From assembly GCF_001315015.1 (NCBI RefSeq), contig NZ_CP012918.1:1-64000 (forward strand): 64,000 nt of DNA, read 5' to 3'. A model generated the notes under the pieces. The model made no database searches and was not told where the DNA came from. It was given only the letters and a program-made list of their open reading frames with translations. Made by a program: the position numbers and the translations under genes. How positions within the stretch are numbered: position 1 is the stretch's first letter; each line of letters opens with the position of its first letter. The stretch is from Azospirillum brasilense. Its GTDB lineage: Bacteria; Pseudomonadota; Alphaproteobacteria; Azospirillales; Azospirillaceae. Shown one piece after another: positions 17,665 to 25,974 of this stretch.

Positions 17665-18639
17665 ATGATCCCGTTTTGCCTCCGCGGCCTCGCCCCGATT
17701 CTCGCCCTGGCGACCGGGATCGGCGGCGCCCATGCCCAGGACCATCCGGTCGAGGTCGCCAACTGCTTCGAGACGGCCCGCTTCGCCGCACCTCCCAAGC
17801 GCCCGATGGTGCACGACACCAACATGACTCAGACCATGCTGGACCTCGGGCTGGCGGACCGGCTGGTCGCCGTCTCCGGAATCGAGGGGGCCGAGCACCG
17901 GCTGATCGCGCCGCCCGGCGTGGTGGAAGCTCTGCCCCGGCTGCCCGACCGGTCCCCGAGCCTGGAGGCGGTGCTGTCCGCCGATCCCGACTTCCTGTTC
18001 GCGGGCTGGAGCTACGGCTTCAGCGAGGCGCGCGGTCTTACCCCGGCCCGGCTGGCGGAGATGGGGGTCGCCACCTACACGCTGCGGGAAAGCTGCATCC
18101 GCATCGGTCCCCGCGAGCCGATCGGCATGGACACGCTCTACGCCGACCTGCTGGCGCTCGGAAACATCTTCGGCATCGCGGAGCGCGCCGAGGCCATGGT
18201 GGCCGATTTCCGCCGCCGCGTCGCCGCGGTGACCGACCGCACCGGCACGATCGCGGACCGGCCCCGCGTGATGTATTGCGACCACTGCCACACCGACGGC
18301 GCGCCGGTGTCGGTGGGGCGCGAGGGGATGACCAGCCTGCTGATGGAGCTGGCCGGCGGACGCAACATCTTCGACGACATTCCCAACAGCTACGTCCGGG
18401 TCAGTTGGGAGGAGATGGTGCGGCGCGACCCGCAATGGATCATCGTCAGCGACCACCGCGTCCCCGCCGAGGCCGCCATCCGCCACCTGACCGCCGCCCC
18501 GCAACTGGCCGACGTCGAGGCGGTGCGCAAGCGCCAATTCATCGTGCTGACCTACGCCGAGCAGACGCCCTCCACCCGCAACGTCGAAGCGCTGGAACGG
18601 ATGGCGCGGACGCTCCACCCGGAGCGCTTCGCTCCATGA
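17665..18639 (+). CDS. Periplasmic substrate-binding protein of corrinoid/iron-chelate type
   Basis: A 324-residue class III periplasmic binding protein (BtuF/FepB fold) with a signal peptide cleaved near AHA-QDH (residue 24). It delivers ligand to the FecCD-type permease encoded next. Conserved stretches include MVHDTNMTQTMLDLGLADRLVAVSG, DPDFLFAGWSYGF and WEEMVRRDPQWIIVSDH. An unusual MYCDHCHTDG near residues 211-220 contains CxxCH, the haem c attachment motif, or alternatively a metal-ligand cluster. The stop overlaps the permease start as ATGA. The ligand is not known; riboswitch control argues for a corrinoid or cobalt chelate. Confidence 0.87.
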   Translation: MIPFCLRGLAPILALATGIGGAHAQDHPVEVANCFETARFAAPPKRPMVHDTNMTQTMLDLGLADRLVAVSGIEGAEHRLIAPPGVVEALPRLPDRSPSLEAVLSADPDFLFAGWSYGFSEARGLTPARLAEMGVATYTLRESCIRIGPREPIGMDTLYADLLALGNIFGIAERAEAMVADFRRRVAAVTDRTGTIADRPRVMYCDHCHTDGAPVSVGREGMTSLLMELAGGRNIFDDIPNSYVRVSWEEMVRRDPQWIIVSDHRVPAEAAIRHLTAAPQLADVEAVRKRQFIVLTYAEQTPSTRNVEALERMARTLHPERFAP

Positions 18640-19664
18640 GCCGGTCACGCCTGCTGCACCTGTCCCTGGCGCTGGCCGCCGCTGTGGTCCTGTCCACGGT
18701 CGCCGCCGTCGGCTTCGGCGCCGCCGCCATTCCCATCCCCAAGGTCTGGGCGGTGATCGCGCACGAGCTGTGGCCGTCGCTGGCCCCGCCTGCCGACGCC
18801 AGCCGGGCCGAGCGCAACATCGTCTGGGAATTGCGTCTGCCGCGCGTGCTGCTGGGCGCCTTGGCGGGGGCCGGATTGGCGGCGGTGGGCGCCGTGCTCC
18901 AGGTCGTGACGCGCAACCCGCTGGCCGACCCCTACCTGTTCGGCGTATCGGCGGGCGCCTCGGTGGGGGCGGTGCTGGTGATCCTGTATGCCGGGACGGT
19001 CGCGGGGACCATCGGCCTGCCGGCTGCCGCCTTCCTGGGCGCGCTCGCCGCCATGCTGGCCGTCTTCGCGGCGGCGCGCGAGCGTGACGGGGTGGTGACC
19101 AGCGAGCGGCTGGTCCTGACCGGAGTCGCGGTCGCCTTCATCCTGAGCGCCGTCACCAACGCCCTGATCGTCACGGGGACGGATCGCGGCGCCGATTCCG
19201 CGCTGTTCTGGATGATGGGCGGCTTCGGCACCGCGCGCTGGAGCGTCCTGCCCATTCCCGCCGGGCTGACCGTCGCCGGGCTGGTGTGGCTGTGGCTGCG
19301 CGCCGAGACCATCAACACCCTGGCGCTGGGCGACGACGCGGCCCGCTCGCTCGGCACCGACCCGGACCGCCTGCGGCTGGAGCTGTTCGTGGTCACCGCG
19401 CTGATGACCGGCGCGCTGGTGTCGGCCTGCGGCGGCATCGGCTTCGTCGGGCTGGTCCTGCCCCACATCGCCCGGATGCTGGTGGGCGGCCATCTGCGGG
19501 CGCTGCTGCCGGTGGCGGCGCTGGGTGGCGCGCTGCTTCTCCTGTGGGTGGACGTCGCCGCCCGCAGCCTGTTCGCCCCGCGCGAGATTCCCGTCGGCGT
19601 CGTCACGGCGCTCGTCGGCGGCGCCTTCTTCCTGTGGCTCATGCGCCGCCGTCCGGCGGCGTGA
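18636..19664 (+). CDS. FecCD/BtuC-family ABC transporter permease
   Basis: A 342-residue inner-membrane permease with about ten hydrophobic segments. Family marks are WELRLPRVLLGALAGAGLA, GAVLQVVTRNPLADPYLFGVSAGAS near residues 80-105, GGIGFVGLVLPHIARMLVG and the C-terminal REIPVGVVTALVGGAFFLWL. It is the channel for the preceding ATPase and binding protein. Translation is coupled to the binding protein through ATGA, which supports this start rather than the long open frame continuing from the ATPase. Confidence 0.93.
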   Translation: MSRSRLLHLSLALAAAVVLSTVAAVGFGAAAIPIPKVWAVIAHELWPSLAPPADASRAERNIVWELRLPRVLLGALAGAGLAAVGAVLQVVTRNPLADPYLFGVSAGASVGAVLVILYAGTVAGTIGLPAAAFLGALAAMLAVFAAARERDGVVTSERLVLTGVAVAFILSAVTNALIVTGTDRGADSALFWMMGGFGTARWSVLPIPAGLTVAGLVWLWLRAETINTLALGDDAARSLGTDPDRLRLELFVVTALMTGALVSACGGIGFVGLVLPHIARMLVGGHLRALLPVAALGGALLLLWVDVAARSLFAPREIPVGVVTALVGGAFFLWLMRRRPAA

Positions 19665-19678
19665 CGGAGGACTGTGCC

Positions 19679-20464
19679 GTGACCTCGCCCCAACCCGCGC
19701 CCGCGCGTGCCATCGTGCTCTACGGACGCGCGTCCTTCGACCATGGGCAGAATTTGAAGGCGCTCGCGGCGTCCCTTGCCGACCTCCACACTGCGCGCGA
19801 CGCGACGGTGACGGTGAGGACCGCCTACGCCGACCTGTCCGGCCCCGCCCTGCCGGCGGTGCTTGCGGACCTGGAACGGGCGGGCGCGACCGAAGCGCTG
19901 GTGATCCCCAGCATGGTGCCCGCCGACCCCAGCCTGTCGGCGTGGTTGCCGGGCGCGCTCAGCCACTGGGCCGGCACGCAGGGCTCCCGAATGACGGTCC
20001 GTCTGGCGCCGCCGGTGGAAAGCGCGCTGGACCTGCCCGCCGCCCTCGACCGCATCGCCGCTGGTCCGGCGGAAGCGCTGGCCGACGTCCGCGAGACGGA
20101 CCCCAGCCTGGGCAAGCCCGGCTGGTCGACCATCCCCGAGCATGGCCGGCAGCTCTTCGTCTGCGTCGGCGCACGCTGCCTGCACCGCGGAGCCGACGCG
20201 CTGTATCAGCGTCTGCGCGAGACGATGAAAGGTCACCGCGCCCTGAACGCCGGCCCGCACCGGGTGATGTGTGCGCGGACGAGTTGCCTCTACCCCTGCA
20301 ACCGCGGCCCGTTGCTGGTCGTCCAGCCCGATGCGGTCTGGTACGGCGACCTGACGCCGGAGCGGATCGACCGCATCGTCCATGGCCATCTGCTGACCGG
20401 TCACCCGTCCACGGAGGATGTCCTGCATCGCAACCCGCCGCCGGAGGAGCCGGCCATGGGCTGA
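19679..20464 (+). CDS. CbiX-like chelatase domain fused to a thioredoxin-like ferredoxin domain
   Basis: A 261-residue protein with two parts. Residues 1 to about 150 resemble the CbiX/SirB class II chelatase fold (AIVLYGRASFDHGQNLKALAASLADL, then EALVIPSMVPADPSLSAWLP). The C-terminal part resembles thioredoxin-like [2Fe-2S] ferredoxins, with candidate cluster ligands in FVCVGARCLHRG and MCARTSCLYPCNRG. It starts with GTG at 19679, 15 bp after the permease and preceded by ACGGAGGA. Within a riboswitch-controlled importer operon it may process the imported metal-tetrapyrrole in the cytosol. The domain call is moderately sure; the activity is inferred. Confidence 0.72.
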   Translation: MTSPQPAPARAIVLYGRASFDHGQNLKALAASLADLHTARDATVTVRTAYADLSGPALPAVLADLERAGATEALVIPSMVPADPSLSAWLPGALSHWAGTQGSRMTVRLAPPVESALDLPAALDRIAAGPAEALADVRETDPSLGKPGWSTIPEHGRQLFVCVGARCLHRGADALYQRLRETMKGHRALNAGPHRVMCARTSCLYPCNRGPLLVVQPDAVWYGDLTPERIDRIVHGHLLTGHPSTEDVLHRNPPPEEPAMG

Positions 20465-20548
20465 CGCCGCCTGACCGTCCGCCCGCCTCCCGGTCGCTGA
20501 CACCGCGCCGGTCCGGCCCGATCACCTGAATCCCCTTTCATCCGGCCA

Positions 20549-20572
20549 CCGCGGAACGCGCCCGTTCCGCGG
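20549..20572 (+). terminator. Hairpin between the CbiX-like gene and the TonB receptor
   Basis: CCGCGGAACG and CGTTCCGCGG make a perfect 10-bp stem with a 4-nt loop, 44 bp upstream of the receptor start. No T tract follows, so it could be an attenuator or processing hairpin that sets receptor expression apart from the importer genes. Confidence 0.45.
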
Positions 20573-20615
20573 AACGCCGCCGCTCGTCCTGAAGCAACCC
20601 TGTCGGAGAGTATCC

Positions 20616-22769
20616 ATGTCCGCGTTTCCCGCCCGCCTCGAACGCCTCCGCTCAAGGTCCCTGGCGCCATTGCTCCTGCTGTCGGCCTCCTTCGGTCCGG
20701 GCGCGGCCCTCGCGGAGGACGCCGAAGCGCCGGTGACGCTGCCTCCCGTCACCGTCACCGGTGAGCGTCCGGCCTCCGCCGGGCTTGCGCTCGACGTTCC
20801 AAACAGCGGGGGCAGCCGCTTAGGCCTTACCCCCCTGGAAACGCCGGCCAGCGTCGAGGTGATCTCCGGCCAGACCATCCGCGACCGTGGGCAGACCAGC
20901 GTGACCGAGGCCGTCACGCAGAACGCCACCGGCTTCACCTCGCTGGCGGCACCCGGCAACGGCGGCTCGTCGCTGGCGACGCGCGGCTTCTCCGGCCACG
21001 GCTCTGTGATGCAGCTCCACGACGGCACGCGGCTCTATGTCGGATCGGGCACCGTCACCTTCCCCTTCGACACCTGGTCGACGGAGCGCATCGAGGTGCT
21101 GCGCGGCCCGGCCTCCGTCCTCTACGGCGAGGGGGCGATCGGCGGCGTCGTCAACGTGGTGCCCAAGCGTCCGACCACCGATGTCCGCAACGAAGCCATG
21201 GTCGCCATCGGCACCGATGCCCAGCGCCGGGCCGCCTTCGGCAGCGGCGGGCCGCTGAGCGAGACGCTGTCCTACCGCCTCGACGTGAGCGGCAACCGGT
21301 CCAACGGCTGGGTCGACCGGGGTGACACGAAGAACCTCGCACTGTCCGGGGCGGTGACGTTCCGAGCCACGCCGGACGTCTCCGTCACCCTCTCCAACGA
21401 TTACGGCGACCAGCAGCCGCAGGAGTATTTCGGGACGCCGCTCATCAATGGCGACCTCGACCGGGCGCTGCGGCACCGCAATTTCAACGTGGGCGACAGC
21501 GCGATCCGCTACCGTGACAACTGGACCCAGCTCAAGGCCGAATGGACGGTGTCCGACGCGCTCACCCTGCGCAACACCGCCTATCACCTGACCAGCCACC
21601 GGCATTGGAAGAACGTGGAGAGCTACGCCTGGAACGCCACAACACGGCGGGTCAACCGCAGCAGCTACATCGAGATCTATCATGACCAGCGGCAGGTCGG
21701 CGACCGCTTCGACGCGACGTGGCGCAGCCGCCTGTTCGGCATGAAGAACGAGCTGGTCGGCGGCTTCGACGTCAACCGCATCAACTTCCAGAACAGCAGC
21801 AACTCGCCCTATGGCGGGACCAGCAGCGTCGATCCCTTCGACCCGTCGCCCGGCCTGTTCGTCAACCTCGCCGGCACGAGGCCGCGGCTGCGGTCGAAGA
21901 CCGACCAGTACGCGCTGTTCCTTGAGGATCGCCTGTCGGTGACCGACCAGCTGGCATTGGTCGGCGGGTTGCGTTACGACGCGCCGTCGATCCACCGCGA
22001 GGACCCCGTCGCCGGCACCAGCTTCGACAAGGATTTTCACGCCACCATTTGGCGGGCCGGCACGGTCTACGAGGTGGTTCCCGGCCTCGCCCTTTACGGA
22101 CAGTACGCCACGGCGGTCGATCCGGTCGGCAACCTGATCTCGCTGTCACCGGCCCAGAAGGACTTCGATCTGTCCACCGGCCGTCAGATCGAGGTCGGCG
22201 TCAAGCAGTCCTTCCTGGAGGGACGCGGCGAATGGACACTCGCCGCCTACCACATCGTCAAGGATAAGCTGCTCACCACCGACCCCAATCAGCCGGGGGT
22301 CACCATCCAGGTCGGCCAGCAGTCGTCGCGGGGATTGGAGGCGTCGCTGTCGCTCGGCCTGTGGGAGGGGGTGCGGGTGGACGTGAACGGCGCGCTGCTG
22401 CGGGCGAAGTACGACGACTTCTCCCAGACGGTGTCGGGCCGTGCGGTGTCCTACGCCGGCAACGTGCCGACCGGCGTGCCGGAGCGCACTGCCAACGCCT
22501 GGGCGAGTTGGGCCTTCATGCCGGGCTGGGAAGCGCGGGCGGGCGTGCAATATGTCGGCAAGACCTACGCCGATGCCGCCAACACCACCGTCCGGCCCGC
22601 CTACACGGTGGTCAACGCCGGTCTGGACTACCGCCCGACCGCCAACACCAAGCTCAGCCTGCGCGCCTTCAACCTGTTCGACGAGGTCTACGCGGTGAGC
22701 GGCGGAACGACGAGCTGGGTGCTGGGCCGTCCGCGCTCCGCCGAATTGGCCTTCTCCATGACGTTCTGA
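20616..22769 (+). CDS. TonB-dependent outer-membrane receptor
   Basis: A 717-residue outer-membrane receptor. A signal peptide (to about residue 33, ALA-EDA) is followed by a TonB-box-like TLPPVTVTGE, a plug domain (ETPASVEVISGQTIRDRG, then RIEVLRGPASVLYGEGAIGGVVNVV) and a 22-strand barrel ending in a terminal Phe. The style matches siderophore/haem/corrinoid receptors. It ends the riboswitch-controlled group, 151 bp after the CbiX-like gene, and presumably brings the ligand across the outer membrane. The ligand is not readable from sequence. Confidence 0.92.
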   Translation: MSAFPARLERLRSRSLAPLLLLSASFGPGAALAEDAEAPVTLPPVTVTGERPASAGLALDVPNSGGSRLGLTPLETPASVEVISGQTIRDRGQTSVTEAVTQNATGFTSLAAPGNGGSSLATRGFSGHGSVMQLHDGTRLYVGSGTVTFPFDTWSTERIEVLRGPASVLYGEGAIGGVVNVVPKRPTTDVRNEAMVAIGTDAQRRAAFGSGGPLSETLSYRLDVSGNRSNGWVDRGDTKNLALSGAVTFRATPDVSVTLSNDYGDQQPQEYFGTPLINGDLDRALRHRNFNVGDSAIRYRDNWTQLKAEWTVSDALTLRNTAYHLTSHRHWKNVESYAWNATTRRVNRSSYIEIYHDQRQVGDRFDATWRSRLFGMKNELVGGFDVNRINFQNSSNSPYGGTSSVDPFDPSPGLFVNLAGTRPRLRSKTDQYALFLEDRLSVTDQLALVGGLRYDAPSIHREDPVAGTSFDKDFHATIWRAGTVYEVVPGLALYGQYATAVDPVGNLISLSPAQKDFDLSTGRQIEVGVKQSFLEGRGEWTLAAYHIVKDKLLTTDPNQPGVTIQVGQQSSRGLEASLSLGLWEGVRVDVNGALLRAKYDDFSQTVSGRAVSYAGNVPTGVPERTANAWASWAFMPGWEARAGVQYVGKTYADAANTTVRPAYTVVNAGLDYRPTANTKLSLRAFNLFDEVYAVSGGTTSWVLGRPRSAELAFSMTF

Positions 22770-22800
22770 CGGTTTGACCGATCAATGGCGCTTTCTGCCA

Positions 22801-22846
22801 CCTGCACGGTCCGGGGCGGCGAACCGTGCAGGGGGCGTCCTTTTCA
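22801..22846 (+). terminator. Rho-independent-like terminator after the TonB receptor
   Basis: CCTGCACGGT at 22801 pairs with ACCGTGCAGG at 22823-22832 (10 bp) and is followed by GGGCGTCCTTTTC, a weak T-rich tail. It begins 32 bp after the receptor stop. Confidence 0.6.
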
Positions 22847-23089
22847 ACAACGCTTGGCGGTCATGTGGTCGCCCTGGGAGCCATGCTTGCCTATCGGTCA
22901 TGACAATGTCCTTGAGGTGATGCAGTGGAAGGGCCCTCCGCCGTCACTTCAGATTGGACTACCGACTGTATCCTCGAATCCATCAACACCATCCTGTCCG
23001 CCCAGATCGCAGCCCGCCATGTTCCTCGCACCAAGGCCGCCATGGCGGTGTGCTTCAAATCGAAGGGACACCGACGATCCCGGCGCGGT
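22847..23089. other. Region between the receptor terminator and nikR
   Basis: About 240 bp with no supported gene. A plus-strand open frame starting at 22925 (beginning MEGPSAVTSDWTTDCILESIN) looks protein-like for about 45 residues, then runs antisense through nikR. It has no ribosome binding site and may be a fragment of a lost gene. Confidence 0.35.
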
Positions 23090-23572
23090 TCACTCCGGCT
23101 CGTCGTCGTGCGGATGATGGTGATGGCCGGATGGGCCGGGCCGTCCGCTGGCGGTGGACTCCCCATCCTCATCCCGCACCGGAATGACGACCGCCCGACC
23201 GTGGCGCACGCCGCGTTCGGCGATCACCCGCTCCGCCATGCCGCGCACCGCCGCGCCGTCGCCCTTGAGAACCGAAACCTCCATGCAACTGCCATGGTCC
23301 AGATGGACATGCAGCGTGGTCAGCGACAGTTCGTGATGCTCATGGAAGGTGGTGACCAGCCGCTTCGACAAATCCCGTGCCGCGTGGTCGTAGACATAGA
23401 CCAGCGCCGCCACACAGGGGCCAGTCTCACCCTCCGCCGATGCGGCCTCGGCCAGCCCACTGCGGGCAAGATCGCGGATCGCTTCCGACCGTCCCTGGTA
23501 GCCGCGCCGCTCCACCAGCCGGTCGATCTCGGCCAGCAGATCGTCGTCCAGCGTGATCGTCACCCGTTGCAT
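23090..23572 (-). CDS. nikR: NikR, nickel-responsive transcriptional repressor
   Basis: A 160-residue ribbon-helix-helix regulator with a C-terminal ACT-type nickel-binding domain. The DNA-binding part reads MQRVTITLDDDLLAEIDRL with YQGRSEAIRDLARSGL. The nickel ligands appear in HHELSLTTLHVHLDHGSCMEV (His, His, His, Cys). An extra tail rich in His (HHHHPHDDE) extends past the usual end and may bind metal. The start at 23572 is fixed by the N-terminal strand. A perfect NikR operator lies 47 bp upstream, between this gene and divergent nikA. Confidence 0.95.
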   Translation of the reverse strand: MQRVTITLDDDLLAEIDRLVERRGYQGRSEAIRDLARSGLAEAASAEGETGPCVAALVYVYDHAARDLSKRLVTTFHEHHELSLTTLHVHLDHGSCMEVSVLKGDGAAVRGMAERVIAERGVRHGRAVVIPVRDEDGESTASGRPGPSGHHHHPHDDEPE

Positions 23573-23619
23573 GCCGCCTCCCACCATGCCGCCTGCGACG
23601 CAAAGTCCGCTCTTCGAAA

Positions 23620-23647
23620 GTATGACGAATCCCAATAGACATCATAC
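23620..23647. promoter_or_regulatory. NikR operator
   Basis: GTATGA-N16-TCATAC is an exact match to the Escherichia coli NikR operator half-sites and spacing. It lies in the nikR-nikA divergent region, 135 bp before the nikA start, so it can control both genes. Confidence 0.92.
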
Positions 23648-23782
23648 AGAACCGGTCCTATCGTCGCCCGATCGACCATAGGGCCAGTCACGCCGGCCGT
23701 CCACCGGACAACCGGCGGGCGGGCACGCCCGCAGCGGCCATGCTGCGGGTCCCGGGTGGAGTCGGACGGAACGGGGAATGCG

Positions 23783-24212
23783 ATGGCGAGGCTGCGGACG
23801 GGGCTTGTCAGGACGGCGGCGGCTATTTTCCTGACGGCGGTGGCGATGGCCGGAGGGCACGCGTCGGCCAGCCCCAAGGGCACGCTGACCTATTCCTGGA
23901 CCGGAAACGTCGGGCCGCTCGACCCCCACCGCTACTCCCCCAACCAGATGTTCGCCCAGGCCATGGTCTATGAGCCGCTGGTGCGCTACCGCGAGGGCGG
24001 CGCCATCGAGCCCTGGCTCGCCACCGCCTGGACGGTGTCGCCGGACGGCCGGACCTATGATTTCACCCTGCGCGAGGGTGTCGTTTTCTCCGACGGTTCG
24101 CCCTTCGACGCGGCAGCGGTCAAGGCGAACTTCGACGCCGTCCTCGCCGACCGCGCCAGGCACGACTGGCTGGAGCTGATCGCGCAGATCCGCGAGGTCT
24201 CGGTGCTCGACG
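23783..24212 (+). pseudogene. nikA: nikA, nickel ABC transporter binding protein, truncated by an insertion element
   Basis: The first about 143 codons of a NikA-type periplasmic solute-binding protein (SBP family 5; full length is usually 500 or more). It has a signal peptide (MARLRTGLVRTAAAIFLTAVAMAGGHASA, given in parts) and the family start GTLTYSWTGNVGPLDPHRYS, with YEPLVRYREGG and YDFTLREGVVFSDGSPFDAAAV. The reading stops at an insertion-element inverted repeat at 24213. Neither the rest of nikA nor nikBCDE appears on the far side, so more DNA was lost than by simple insertion. The NikR-controlled nickel importer is thus gone from this locus. Confidence 0.9.
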
Positions 24213-24238
24213 GGAGAGCATGCAGAAGTGTGGTACGG

Positions 24239-25639
24239 TCAGGCGGCGTTCATGGTGATCGGGGCTGAGGAGGCGTTGGCGGCCATGGCCGGGTACCACG
24301 CCGTGAAGGTCTCGCGCAGGGTGCCGTCGAGGGTCCGGGTGCGGATCTGCACCAGCCGATGGGCGCCGACCTTCGTCCATTGCATCTGCTGCTTTTTGGC
24401 GAAGCGCTTGTCGACCACGACGTTGACGGTGGATTCCACGAAGGCGGTGGAGATCGCCTCGTCATTGCGCCGACGCTCGCCGTAGTGCGGGATGATGGAG
24501 CGGTTGTTCCGGATGTAAGTGGCGAACTCGGTCGTTGCCTTGGCGAAACGGGCCAGGTTGGGGTAGCCGCTCTCCAACTCGGCGAGATCCTCGGCCAGAT
24601 CCTCGATCCGGATCAACGCCTCGCGGGCGTCGCCGTGCCACAGCCGCCACTTGATGCGCTCCAGGCGGGTCTGGATCGCCTCCGCCTCCTCGGCGTTGTG
24701 ATGCGCCAAGCCTTTGGCGTACTGCCCGAGCACCGTCAGTGGCATCGTAACGTGAAACCAGTCAAGGTAATGCTCGGTGCACGGGGCATAGCCGTCCACC
24801 AGGGTATGGAGATTGTCACCGCCGTCGGTCAGGAAGACCAGATCCTGGTTCATCTGCAGGCCCTGGCTGCGCAACACCTCGAAAATCCGCCGCCGGGGCC
24901 GGTCGTCGACCGTGTGGACGCCGCCGAAATAGCGCTCGCCCCGATCGGCGGGCACCGACTTGCCGACGATCACCTCAAAGCTGTTCTTCTTGTCGTCCCA
25001 GTTGCGGACATGGCCGCCATCGAGGCCGACGATGATCGGCCCCTCCGGGATCGGCAACTCCTTCCAGTCGGCCGGGCACCCGTCGATGAAACCGACCTGT
25101 TCGGCCCCGAGATCGGCGTCGCAGCGCTCGGCGACCTTGTGCAGGTGATTGCGGATGGTCGAGGCATTGGCCGTCGTGCCGATCGGCAGCACGTCCTTCA
25201 GCAGGTCGGCGGTCAGCCCATAGGATACCAGAGACGCCCACTTGCTCTCCAGGTAGAGCAATTCCGGGGCGGTGTGCTCGGTGATCAGCCCGGTCAGCGG
25301 GCTGAAGGTCTTGTTGGCGGCGCCATGGCAGCGGCACTGGACAAAGCGCGGGCTGGACACCCGGAGGACACCGAAGGCGGTGCGGTAAACAAGGGTGCCG
25401 TTTCCCTTGCTGCGCCGCCGTCGTCCGCAAACCGGACAGGCCCGATGGCGGACCACGTAGTCGGCGGCCTGTGCCGTGACCAGGCGGGTCTGGACGCCGG
25501 TCAGCAGGGTCTTGGCCTCGGCGAGCGACAGGCCGACCGCGGCCAGTTCCTCGGCCGTTCGGTCGAGATGGAGGACGGCCTCGTCGGTGAGGACGGTGCC
25601 GTCGTCACCGACGAGGCGAAGGTGGAGTTCGACGCGCAT
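24239..25639 (-). CDS. ISKra4-family transposase
   Basis: A 466-residue transposase with an N-terminal zinc-ribbon-like RACPVCGRRRRSKG and FVQCRCHG, followed by a DDE nuclease: IVGLDGGHVRNW, VFLTDGGDNLHTLVDG and late acidic residues around AFVESTVNVVVDKRFAKKQQMQW. These are ISKra4-family traits. The start is placed at MRVELHLRLVG (25639); the longer frame before it crosses unrelated sequence. It ends 26 bp inside the left inverted repeat boundary and appears intact, so the element may be active. Confidence 0.88.
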   Translation of the reverse strand: MRVELHLRLVGDDGTVLTDEAVLHLDRTAEELAAVGLSLAEAKTLLTGVQTRLVTAQAADYVVRHRACPVCGRRRRSKGNGTLVYRTAFGVLRVSSPRFVQCRCHGAANKTFSPLTGLITEHTAPELLYLESKWASLVSYGLTADLLKDVLPIGTTANASTIRNHLHKVAERCDADLGAEQVGFIDGCPADWKELPIPEGPIIVGLDGGHVRNWDDKKNSFEVIVGKSVPADRGERYFGGVHTVDDRPRRRIFEVLRSQGLQMNQDLVFLTDGGDNLHTLVDGYAPCTEHYLDWFHVTMPLTVLGQYAKGLAHHNAEEAEAIQTRLERIKWRLWHGDAREALIRIEDLAEDLAELESGYPNLARFAKATTEFATYIRNNRSIIPHYGERRRNDEAISTAFVESTVNVVVDKRFAKKQQMQWTKVGAHRLVQIRTRTLDGTLRETFTAWYPAMAANASSAPITMNAA

Positions 25640-25796
25640 GACCGTCTTCCCTGGGGGTTTTCCAGAATGTCCAGAGAGGAAAACCAGCGGAGCCGAACGC
25701 CTCTCGGAAAGCTTCAGACTCGCGCGGCGTCGGCCTATTCTGCAAGCCGGTTTGTTCTTCCTTTTTATCGGAGCAAACTCATGGCGGGGTACATCG

Positions 25797-25974
25797 TTTC
25801 TCGGCCATGACGACATCGCCACCACCCGGATCTACGCCGACACCAGTGCGGCGACGCTGCGGTACAAGTTCGACCAGATCACCGCTCCCGGCGGCCGGGC
25901 GCTGGTGCAGGCCATCGCTGCCAGCCAGGGAGCGCCGGCCGCGGCCTTCGGCCGATTTGCGGAATGCTCCTCCT
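25797..25974 (+). pseudogene. Tyrosine recombinase C-terminal fragment
   Basis: A start-less stretch reading FLGHDDIATTRIYADTS and continuing to LRYKFDQITAPGGRALVQA. It matches the end of phage-type integrases (catalytic His in GHxxIxTT and Tyr in RIYA). Everything upstream is missing. It lies inside the ISKra4-like element, on the opposite strand to its transposase, and is probably captured debris. Confidence 0.65.

Noticed and set aside
16563..19664. One 1033-codon open frame read as a single protein
   Set aside because: Its ends are a good ABC ATPase and a good permease, but the middle 320 codons are low-complexity and overlap a clear binding-protein gene in another frame with coupled start and stop. 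The initial codons also lie in the riboswitch.
24359..25810. A 483-codon plus-strand open frame opposite the ISKra4 transposase
   Set aside because: It is antisense to a convincing DDE transposase and shows no recognisable domain or start signal.
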